From contig CALABZ010000255.1 in the NCBI GenBank assembly GCA_937888615.1, positions 1 to 6,790 of the forward strand: a stretch of 6,790 bases of DNA. Direction: 5' to 3'. The DNA is from an uncultured Lentisphaeria bacterium. Lineage in GTDB: Bacteria > Verrucomicrobiota > Lentisphaeria > Victivallales > Victivallaceae. The notes under the pieces were generated by a model. That model saw only the letters and a list, made by a program, of their open reading frames with translations. It searched no databases and was not told the origin of the DNA. The translations under genes and the position numbers were made by a program. How positions within the stretch are numbered: the first letter of the stretch is position 1; the number at the start of each line of letters is the position of its first letter. This document shows positions 1 through 5,209 of this stretch, piece after piece.

Positions 1-593
1 TTGAAAAGCATGGTATCGGTATCCTCTACAAGTACCGCAAAGGAACGGACGAGGTGCAGGGCATTTCCTTTGCGTCCGGGCTTGCCTGAAACCCGCCGCC
101 AGGCTCTTTGAACCCTGGGGTCGTCGATTTCCGGCAGTCGCGCGATGCGGCGGCGACAGCGGAGGTAGCAGTACCACAGCCACAGGCAGACTGGGAGTCC
201 GGCCAGGAATAACAGCAATAATTCATAGTTCCGCCATTGGCGCAGGATCGCCAGCCCGATGGAGAAGTTCCGCTCGGATATGGCGGAGGGGGCGGAGGAA
301 TTTCTGTCGGAAACGGCGGCGGTACCGGCCCTGGGATTTCCGGTTTTGCGGGGGGCGTGGCTGACTATGGCTTTCTGCACCCGGTTGTTAAGGTGGGAGA
401 AGTCAACCTGCCAGGGGAGCGTCCTGGAATTCGGCTGGGGAACGACCAGCCAGATTGCGCAAATACACCATAGCATCCTCCGACAACCGGCCGTCAGGGT
501 CCGGCGCAGAAGGATTTCGGCCAGCAACAGCGCCGGAACAAGGACGGCGCCGCGGGCCAGTGTGGCGATGAACGCAATCTCAAAAGGGGTCAT
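1..593 (-). CDS. BlaR1/MecR1-like M56-family membrane protein, N-terminal part (runs off window)
   Basis: The reading frame is open from an ATG at 593 to base 1 (197 codons seen, no stop); the C-terminal part lies outside the window. The ATG overlaps the TGA of the upstream BlaI-type repressor (ATGA), the usual arrangement of blaI-blaR1/mecI-mecR1 pairs and the main reason for choosing this start. Three hydrophobic stretches are visible: about residues 5-29, 39-52 and 122-144. The third is followed by a basic stretch (RCRRRIARL) and the 'P-E-I-D-D-P-R-V' type linker often found after the third helix in BlaR1/M56 proteins. Between helices 2 and 3 lies a Ser/Ala/Arg-rich loop (about 54-118). 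In the family, the membrane metalloprotease responds to an external signal and inactivates the partner repressor. The HEXXH zinc motif and any sensor domain would be downstream and cannot be seen. The family call rests on context plus topology; the ligand is unknown. Confidence 0.72.
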   Translation of the reverse strand, partial: MTPFEIAFIATLARGAVLVPALLLAEILLRRTLTAGCRRMLWCICAIWLVVPQPNSRTLPWQVDFSHLNNRVQKAIVSHAPRKTGNPRAGTAAVSDRNSSAPSAISERNFSIGLAILRQWRNYELLLLFLAGLPVCLWLWYCYLRCRRRIARLPEIDDPRVQRAWRRVSGKPGRKGNALHLVRSFAVLVEDTDTMLF

Positions 594-970
594 TTACCGG
601 CATCCTCGTGCTTGTCCAGGAGTGCGCGCAGTTCAGCGATTTCAGACGTACTGAGATCTTGGTTTTCGACCAGACAGGTCAGAAAGTTGCCGGCGGCTCC
701 GCCGAAGAGGCGGTCCAGCAGCGAACGTCCCGCGCTGTATTGGTATTCGCCCTGTTTGATAGTGGCGTAATACTGAAAAGTCTTGCCGCTGGAAGCCCGG
801 CGGACGGCTTTTTTGTTCAACAGGCGCAGCAGCAGTGTTTTGATGGTGGGGTCTCCCCAACTGGTTTTCTGTTTCAGTTTATCGACCAGTTGGCGTGAGG
901 TTTGAGGCGACTCTTCCCAGAGCTCCTTCATCACTTCGAGTTCAGCATCCGAAATATTCATTTTTTTCAT
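590..970 (-). CDS. BlaI/MecI/CopY-family transcriptional repressor
   Basis: This 126-aa protein has the same length as staphylococcal BlaI. The N-terminal winged helix covers about residues 5-70: 'ISDAELEVMKELWEE', then 'TSRQLVDKL' and the recognition-helix region 'DPTIKTLLLRLLNKKAV', which matches the family pattern T-I-x-T-L-x-x-R-L-x-x-K. The C-terminal dimerisation part has the family-like 'SLLDRLFGG' (83-91) and 'SEIAELRALLDK' (109-120). Such repressors bind as dimers to inverted repeats over their own promoter and are released when the partner M56 protease acts. The Asn-Phe bond cut in S. aureus BlaI is not kept; Cys99-Leu100 aligns there by my by-eye alignment. The start is supported by AGGAG 8-9 bases upstream. 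A promoter and a possible operator lie immediately upstream. No beta-lactamase gene is present, so resistance should not be inferred. Confidence 0.93.
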   Translation of the reverse strand: MKKMNISDAELEVMKELWEESPQTSRQLVDKLKQKTSWGDPTIKTLLLRLLNKKAVRRASSGKTFQYYATIKQGEYQYSAGRSLLDRLFGGAAGNFLTCLVENQDLSTSEIAELRALLDKHEDAGK

Positions 971-980
971 GGCATCTCCT

Positions 981-999
981 TGTCATATATAAATATACA
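981..999. promoter_or_regulatory. candidate BlaI-type operator (imperfect inverted repeat over the -10)
   Basis: On the minus strand the 19-mer TGTATATTTATATATGACA has arms TGT-ATAT and ATATGACA that pair once a single extra base is allowed. It covers the -10 and the predicted start site of the repressor's own promoter, the place where BlaI/MecI repressors of known systems bind. TGTA/TACA-like half sites are typical of the family. Because the repeat is imperfect and AT-rich, this is a position-based suggestion. Confidence 0.35.
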
Positions 1000-1020
1000 C
1001 GCCGTCATAACGCTTGTCAA
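992..1020 (-). promoter_or_regulatory. sigma-70-type promoter of the BlaI/M56 operon
   Basis: Read on the minus strand, TTGACA (1020-1015) and TATATT (997-992) are separated by exactly 17 bases: a perfect -35 and a 5-of-6 -10. Transcription would begin near 985, about 15 bases before the repressor ATG at 970, so the leader is very short but still contains the AGGAG ribosome site. The match to consensus is strong. It has not been tested, and AT-rich sequence can produce chance matches. Confidence 0.7.
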
Positions 1021-1071
1021 TCACATTTGTCATCTATTTTGAAATGTCAGGCGAAAAGAAAGTTTTTCCGC

Positions 1072-1099
1072 TTGAAAAACAGCGCCGCCAGATTAAATT
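1072..1099 (+). promoter_or_regulatory. possible promoter of the Fis-like/AraC/srkA operon
   Basis: TTGAAA (1072-1077, 5 of 6 to -35 consensus) is followed after 16 bases by TAAATT (1094-1099, 4 of 6 to the -10). The predicted start near 1106 gives a leader of about 23 bases containing the AAGGA ribosome site at 1118-1122. This is the best plus-strand candidate in the 158-base divergent gap 971-1128. The match is moderate and the assignment is tentative. Confidence 0.4.
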
Positions 1100-1128
1100 A
1101 CTCTGTTAGCCATCAGGAAGGAATACTC

Positions 1129-1422
1129 ATGGACGAACACGAAAACGAACAGGAAATCCGCCGGGTCAATGAACGGCTCAGCACTTTTCTGAATGAGAAG
1201 AAAAACGGGGGAAATGCTGTTTCGATTCCCGCCGCATTTGCAAAGATGCTGCACAAGCTCGACCGTCTTCCCACCCAGCAGGAACTCGACCGCGCCTATC
1301 TGCATGAAGCCATGCGTCGGGCCGTCGGCAATCAGAAAAAAGCCGCCCTCCTGATCGGCATAACTCCTCAGGCGCTTTGTTCCCGCCTGAAAAAATATCC
1401 CGAACCCGGCAAGGAAAACTGA
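1129..1422 (+). CDS. small Fis-type (HTH_8) helix-turn-helix protein
   Basis: This is a 97-aa protein. The start at 1129 was chosen because AAGGA lies 6 bases upstream; the frame is open further back (to 895), but that part lies over the repressor gene and the promoter region and gives no family-like sequence. Residues 1-55 are polar and charged with no recognised domain. Residues about 57-90 fit the Fis/NtrC C-terminal DNA-binding helix-turn-helix: 'AYLHEAMRRAVGNQKKAALL' then 'GITPQALCSRLKKY', with the hallmark G-N-x-x-K-A-A and L-x-x-R-L-K-K-Y. There is no AAA+ or receiver domain, so it stands alone rather than being a sigma-54 activator fragment; its length is close to that of E. coli Fis (98 aa), but only the C-terminal motif matches. 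It is followed after one base by an AraC-family gene, which suggests coupled translation and shared work. The DNA target is unknown. Confidence 0.8.
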   Translation: MDEHENEQEIRRVNERLSTFLNEKKNGGNAVSIPAAFAKMLHKLDRLPTQQELDRAYLHEAMRRAVGNQKKAALLIGITPQALCSRLKKYPEPGKEN

Positions 1423-1423
1423 T

Positions 1424-2323
1424 ATGGCGAAGCCGGGTACAGATACGCCAACTGATTTTGGCAAAGGGCGGGTGTGGGAAGTCCCCTTTGAAGTGACCTC
1501 GCGTCAGGAAGCCCTGCCGTTTCCGGATATTGTCGTCGAGGAAATCCAGCGTTCACCGGTTTATTACATTGATCGCAGAAAAGGCACCAACATGCGGGGG
1601 TGTCAGCTTTCCTACACGTTGAGCGGCGAAGGCATTTTTCGGATCGACCGGCAGGACATCCGAATGAAGCCCGGCATGGCGTTTCTCCAATGCCACAATG
1701 ACCGGCATAATTCGTACTGTTATCCGCCTGACGGCAAGGTTCCGTGGCGTTTTCTCTGGATTTCGTTTTCGTCAAAAACCGCCGAGAACATCGTTAAGGC
1801 GGTCAACCGCGAGTACGGTTACATCTTTCACCTGCCGCAGGACAGCGGGATTATCAAGAAATTGAAGAATTACGAAAATTACCGGGGGCGCCTTCAGGTG
1901 ATTACCCCATTGGAGGGGGCAACCATTTTCATGGATGTAATTACCCGTCTCGCCGATGTTGAATCCCGCAAGGAAGAAACCGTTTCATCCGAACTGATTC
2001 GCCTCGTCCATGAATACATCTATGTCAATCTCGAGGATAATATCAATATTCGCAACATCGCCGCCCACCTCGGAATATCGCGCGAACACCTGGCGCGGGT
2101 TTTTAAACAGCAGCTCGGGGAATCCCCGTCCAATTATCTGCATCGCAAAAAGATGATGCGCGCCTGCAAACTCCTTCTCGAAACCAATCTGACGGTCGGT
2201 GAAATTGCCGACAAACTCGGATACACCACTAGCGCCGCTTTTATCCGCACTTTTAAGCAATACTTGCAAATGACTCCGGGACGGCTCCGGGAAACCGGCT
2301 GGTTTCCCCCCGGAATACTCTAA
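1424..2323 (+). CDS. AraC-family transcriptional regulator (first copy)
   Basis: This 299-aa protein has the standard two-part AraC layout. Residues about 55-130 form the N-terminal cupin-like ligand domain, with 'LSYTLSGEGIFRI', 'MKPGMAFL' and 'PWRFLWISF', motifs typical of sugar-type AraC sensors. Residues about 190-291 form the C-terminal double helix-turn-helix: 'NIRNIAAHLGISREHLARVF' (208-227), then 'TVGEIADKLGYTTSAAFIRT' (257-276), ending in 'TPGRLRE' of the family signature. It starts one base after the stop of the Fis-like gene, with AAGGAAA inside the end of that gene as ribosome site, so its translation probably depends on the upstream gene. srkA follows 11 bases after its stop. The ligand and target promoters cannot be told; no sugar-uptake or glycosidase gene is nearby to hint at one. 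Confidence 0.93.
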   Translation: MAKPGTDTPTDFGKGRVWEVPFEVTSRQEALPFPDIVVEEIQRSPVYYIDRRKGTNMRGCQLSYTLSGEGIFRIDRQDIRMKPGMAFLQCHNDRHNSYCYPPDGKVPWRFLWISFSSKTAENIVKAVNREYGYIFHLPQDSGIIKKLKNYENYRGRLQVITPLEGATIFMDVITRLADVESRKEETVSSELIRLVHEYIYVNLEDNINIRNIAAHLGISREHLARVFKQQLGESPSNYLHRKKMMRACKLLLETNLTVGEIADKLGYTTSAAFIRTFKQYLQMTPGRLRETGWFPPGIL

Positions 2324-2334
2324 CGGAAATCCTT

Positions 2335-3291
2335 ATGAACGAATTCGAACATCTCCTGCCCGATCAGGTCGTCGATGCCGCCGAGGCCTATCTCGGCACT
2401 CCGATGAGCGGCCTGGCGGTTCCGCTTCCCAGCTATATCAACCGGGTTTATGAACTGCAAAGCCTCGCCGGTGAACGCTATGTGGCCAAATTCTACCGCC
2501 CGGGACGCTGGGAACCCGCCGCCATTGCCGAGGAACACCGTTTCGTACTCGATTGCGCCGCCGATGAAATTCCGGTGATCGCCCCGCTTCGGTCTGTCGC
2601 GGGCGAAACGTTGATGACTACCGAAGACGGCATCACCTTTACCGTGTTTCCGAAAAGATTCGGCCGCGAACTGGAAATCCTTTGCGACGAGGATTGGCGG
2701 CGGATCGGTCGAGTCACCGCTCGCATTCATCTGGCCGGCGCCCGGCGCGAGGCGCCGCATCGCACGATATTGACGCCGGAGGAATCCACCGCCCCGTATC
2801 TGGACCATCTGCTCGAGGGCGATTATATTCCGGCGAGCTGTCGCGGAGCCTTTCTTGAGGTGGCGGAACAGCTTTATGAACAGCTTGAGGGGCGTTTCGA
2901 CGGCCTTGAGCTGATCCGCATCCACGGCGATTGCCATCGCGGCAATATTCTTGAGCGCCCGGACGAGGGATTGATGATCATCGATTTTGATGATATGATG
3001 ACCGGGCCGCCGGTTCAGGACCTCTGGTTGCTGCTGCCTGAACACGTGGAGAACTGCCGTTGCGAACTCGACCTGATGCTTTCCGGTTACTGCGAACTGC
3101 GCGACTTCAATTTTGATACGATTTCATTGATCGAACCCCTGCGCGCCATGCGGATGATCTATTTTCTGGCGTGGTGCAGCACTCAGATCGACGACTTCAA
3201 ATTCCGTACTAATTTTCCGGATTGGGGCGGCGAACAATTCTGGCGGAATGAAATCGGTGACCTTCGCCGTCAACTGGCGCTGATCCGTTAG
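2335..3291 (+). CDS. srkA: SrkA (YihE)-type stress response Ser/Thr protein kinase
   Basis: The 318 aa compare with about 328 in E. coli SrkA, and similarity is recognisable along the whole length. The fold is the APH/choline-kinase-like kinase. Visible landmarks: 'SYINRVYEL' near 33-41; 'VAKFYRPGRW' (50-59) with the ATP-site Lys52; 'EEHRF' (66-70) with a probable Lys partner Glu; the catalytic loop 'HGDCHRGNIL' (197-206) with Asp199 and Asn204; the metal-binding 'IDFDD' (216-220) with Asp217; 'GPPVQDLWLLL' (224-234); and the family-specific 'IEPLRAMRMIYFLAW' (266-280). In E. coli this cytoplasmic kinase protects cells from stress-linked death and is under Cpx control next to dsbA; here it instead sits in a regulator operon, 11 bases after an AraC gene. 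The start has only a weak ribosome site (GGAAA), consistent with coupling. Its substrates are unknown. It is not an aminoglycoside phosphotransferase, despite the shared fold. Confidence 0.93.
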   Translation: MNEFEHLLPDQVVDAAEAYLGTPMSGLAVPLPSYINRVYELQSLAGERYVAKFYRPGRWEPAAIAEEHRFVLDCAADEIPVIAPLRSVAGETLMTTEDGITFTVFPKRFGRELEILCDEDWRRIGRVTARIHLAGARREAPHRTILTPEESTAPYLDHLLEGDYIPASCRGAFLEVAEQLYEQLEGRFDGLELIRIHGDCHRGNILERPDEGLMIIDFDDMMTGPPVQDLWLLLPEHVENCRCELDLMLSGYCELRDFNFDTISLIEPLRAMRMIYFLAWCSTQIDDFKFRTNFPDWGGEQFWRNEIGDLRRQLALIR

Positions 3292-3300
3292 CGTTTTTTT
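3278..3300 (+). terminator. intrinsic terminator overlapping the srkA stop codon
   Basis: CGCTGA (3278-3283) pairs with TTAGCG (3288-3293), with one G-T wobble, around a TCCG tetraloop, and is followed directly by seven Ts (3294-3300). Two further wobble pairs could extend the base. The srkA stop TAG (3289-3291) lies in the right arm. The stem is short, and a ribosome at the stop could interfere, so strength is uncertain. On the opposite strand the T-run reads as the final Lys-Lys codons of the convergent AraC gene, so the element would work only for plus-strand transcripts. Confidence 0.5.
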
Positions 3301-4136
3301 CCACGGTACTGGGCGGGGGTCACGCCGCAGAAGCGCTGAAAGGACTTGACGAAGTACGAGGCGTCGCAGAATCCGAGCCGGAAAGCGATTTCCGCGATCG
3401 AATCGTCGCTGTTTTCCAGCTCGTAACGAGCTTTTTCAATCCGGTAACGGCAGATGTAGTCGGAGATATTCACTCCCACCAGCCGACGAAATTGTTTGCC
3501 CAGATACGCCGGACTGTTGCCGGTCAGCGCGGCCAGTTGCGGCAGGGTGATTTTTTCAGTATAGTGACGCGAGATGTAATCGAATACCCGGCTCAGGCGA
3601 TGCCGGTTGTTCGCGGCGTTGACCCCGGCGGCCGCGCCGATGTTGCGAATGAAGAAAATCAGGAACTGGAAAAACAGGCCCTTGGCGTTGTATTCGAAAT
3701 ATTCCCGGCGCAGGTTCAATTCCTGTTCAACCTGACGGCACAGCTCCAGGAGGAACGGGATGGACGCCGGACTGAAGGTGTATTTCAACTCCATGCCCGT
3801 CTGCCCGGACCGGTGCTTGCGCAGGTGCTCAAACCGTTCATAGAGCGGCAATTCGTCGGCGGTGAACAAGGTTCGGTCAAACATGATATTGTAGAACTTC
3901 AGGCTGGGATCGCTGAAGTATTCATGCGTTGCCCCGGAGGGGATGATATAGATATCTCCGGGCAGCATCGCGTAATGCACGTCGTCCACGGCACAGCTTC
4001 CGGCGCCGCCGTAAATGAAAACCATCTCGACGCAATTGTGAATATGGACGGGCTGGTGCCGCCGGGTTCCTTTTTCATCCCACACTGCCAGAGGGAGCGC
4101 CGTTTTGCAATAGTGTTCGAGATGATATTCGAGCAT
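3288..4136 (-). CDS. AraC-family transcriptional regulator (second copy)
   Basis: This is a 282-aa protein. The N-terminal cupin sensor shows 'VHIHNCVEMVFIYGGAGS' (30-47), with the His-x-His of many ligand- or metal-binding cupins, then 'MLPGDIYIIPSGATHEYF' (57-74), a classic cupin second motif. Residues about 180-278 hold the double helix-turn-helix: 'ITLPQLAALTGNSPAYLGKQ' (196-215) and 'SIAEIAFRLGFCDASYFVKS' (246-265), followed by 'FCGVTPAQYR' (269-278), the AraC family signature end. It differs clearly from the other AraC protein of the window in the sensor half, so it is not a recent duplicate. GAGGAG lies 11 bases before the start. It begins 15 bases after miaA on the same strand and probably shares its transcript. 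Its TAA overlaps the srkA TAG head to head. The inducer is unknown; the sensor type suits a sugar-like ligand. Confidence 0.93.
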   Translation of the reverse strand: MLEYHLEHYCKTALPLAVWDEKGTRRHQPVHIHNCVEMVFIYGGAGSCAVDDVHYAMLPGDIYIIPSGATHEYFSDPSLKFYNIMFDRTLFTADELPLYERFEHLRKHRSGQTGMELKYTFSPASIPFLLELCRQVEQELNLRREYFEYNAKGLFFQFLIFFIRNIGAAAGVNAANNRHRLSRVFDYISRHYTEKITLPQLAALTGNSPAYLGKQFRRLVGVNISDYICRYRIEKARYELENSDDSIAEIAFRLGFCDASYFVKSFQRFCGVTPAQYRGKKR

Positions 4137-4151
4137 GGATTGTGCCGCTCC

Positions 4152-5114
4152 TCAGTTGCTTTTCGGTCCGTAATGGATATCGTTCAGACGGATATGCGGC
4201 TCGGGGAGTTCGCGCCCCGCCATGAAATCCTCGACCAGGCGGACGGCTTCCTGTTCGTCGCCGCGCTCGACCCAGTGAATCCGAACGCCTTCACGCTCCA
4301 TCTTGCGGAACCAGATATCCTGCCGTTTGGCGAACTGGCGAATCTTTGCCAACAGCGAATCCCGCATGGTGCGGCGGTCGATTTTTCCTTGCAGATACTG
4401 CGCCACCATCCGGTATTCAAGCCCGAAGAACTCCAACTTCTCCCATGTGACGCCCTGTTCATGCAGGCGGCGTACTTCTTCGATCATGCCTTCGTCGAGG
4501 CGTTGGTCGAGGCGCAGTTCAATGCGGCGATGGATTTCGGACCGCGGATAATAAACGCCGAGGACCAGCTTGTCGAACGGCGGAAACGGTTCGCCGCCGG
4601 GTTCGCCGCCGGGCGCGGATTTCTCAAGCCGCCGCCGCAGTCGTTCGCAGTTGGAACGTTCGCAGTCGGCAAGCGAAGTTGCGATTTCCGGCGGAAGTCG
4701 TCGGACCAATTCTTCTGCGGAAAGTTCCCGCAATTCATCGCGTCCGGCGAAGTTCGGTTCGCCGCCGCTCAGCTCGTAACGGTGCAGGATGGCGTTCAGG
4801 TAAAGTGCGGTGCCGCCGCAGAAAAACGGCAGGCGGCTGCGTTCGAGGATTTGGCGGAACGCCCCGGCGCTTTCGGCCAAAAAACGTTTCAGGTGATAGA
4901 TCTCGGTAGGCTCCGCGACATCGATCAGGTGATACGGGATATTGCCGTATTCGTCCAGGTCTTTGCCGGTGCCGAGGTCCATGCCGCGGAACACCTGTCG
5001 CGAATCAATGCTGATGATTTCTCCGCCGAAACGTGTTGCCAATTTTACCGCCAGGGCGGTTTTTCCTACCGCGGTAGGGCCTGTGATGATGATTCCCTTG
5101 CTCAAATTACTCAT
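4152..5114 (-). CDS. miaA: tRNA dimethylallyltransferase (MiaA), divergent subtype
   Basis: MiaA transfers a dimethylallyl group to N6 of A37 next to the anticodon of UNN-reading tRNAs; it acts in the cytoplasm. The 320-aa form starts at 5114; the frame extends upstream to 5282, but those 56 residues lie across the divergent lpxC gene and promoter, and the family N-terminus begins at 'KGIIITGPTAVGKT'. Visible are the P-loop GPTAVGKT (12-19), 'DSRQVFRGMDLGTGK' (37-51, family DSxQxYxGxDIGTAK, with catalytic Asp37), 'IPYHLIDVAEP' (59-69), 'GGTALYL' (100-106), 'RLRRRLE' (158-164), and 'IRQFAKRQDIWFRKM' (258-272, family TRxxAKRQxTWxR). The usual I-G-Y-K/R-E before the C-terminal helix is replaced by 'FGLEYRMVAQYLQGK' (230-244), and Thr of the TR motif by Ile, which points to a divergent MiaA branch. 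The ribosome site is weak. Confidence 0.92.
   Translation of the reverse strand: MSNLSKGIIITGPTAVGKTALAVKLATRFGGEIISIDSRQVFRGMDLGTGKDLDEYGNIPYHLIDVAEPTEIYHLKRFLAESAGAFRQILERSRLPFFCGGTALYLNAILHRYELSGGEPNFAGRDELRELSAEELVRRLPPEIATSLADCERSNCERLRRRLEKSAPGGEPGGEPFPPFDKLVLGVYYPRSEIHRRIELRLDQRLDEGMIEEVRRLHEQGVTWEKLEFFGLEYRMVAQYLQGKIDRRTMRDSLLAKIRQFAKRQDIWFRKMEREGVRIHWVERGDEQEAVRLVEDFMAGRELPEPHIRLNDIHYGPKSN
4588..4611. repeat. 12-bp perfect tandem duplication inside miaA
   Basis: GGTTCGCCGCCG occurs twice back to back (4588-4599, 4600-4611) and encodes Gly-Gly-Glu-Pro twice on the minus strand (residues 169-176 of MiaA). The same 12-mer recurs in frame at 4756-4767, where it encodes another GGEP. The duplication lies in the stretch between the insertion region and the C-terminal half of the protein, probably a surface loop, and leaves the frame intact. 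It may reflect slippage; three copies by codon bias alone is also possible. Confidence 0.8.
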
Positions 5115-5157
5115 AATCCGGAAAAAAGCTGCTTTTAGATTTTTACTTTCTGCGAAA

Positions 5158-5168
5158 TGTGTTATATT
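5158..5168 (+). promoter_or_regulatory. candidate extended -10 promoter of lpxC-fabZ
   Basis: TGT-TATATT (5160-5168) matches the extended -10 form TGN-TATAAT in all but one base. The best -35-like element is TTTACT (5142-5147), 4 of 6, at a short 15-base spacing, which an extended -10 can tolerate. Transcription would start near 5175, giving a leader of about 35 bases before the lpxC ATG at 5210. It is also inside an AT-rich 95-base divergent gap, so chance matches are possible. Confidence 0.42.
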
Positions 5169-5191
5169 ACAAAAATGTCTTTGCATATAAC
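5161..5191. repeat. 7-bp inverted repeat in the miaA-lpxC intergenic region
   Basis: GTTATAT (5161-5167) and ATATAAC (5185-5191) are perfect inverted copies separated by 17 bases, so arm centres are 24 bases apart, about 2.3 helical turns. They lie in the 95-base gap between the divergent miaA and lpxC starts, and the left arm covers the candidate lpxC -10. It could be a regulator site acting on both genes or a chance result of AT-rich sequence. Confidence 0.45.
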
Positions 5192-5209
5192 TTAAATTAC
5201 TACGGAAAA

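Noticed and set aside
26..226. A 66-codon Cys-rich minus-strand frame
   Set aside because: It overlaps the membrane-protein gene in another frame; the Cys and Ser content comes from reading the other gene out of frame.
895..1128. N-terminal extension of the Fis-like protein back to 895
   Set aside because: It would overlap the repressor start and its promoter; a good ribosome site precedes the internal ATG at 1129, and the added residues show no family-like sequence.
3492..5138. A 548-codon open frame on the plus strand, antisense to the AraC gene and miaA
   Set aside because: It lies opposite two clear family members, has no recognisable domain and no credible ribosome site; a long stop-free antisense frame is expected from GC-rich codon bias.
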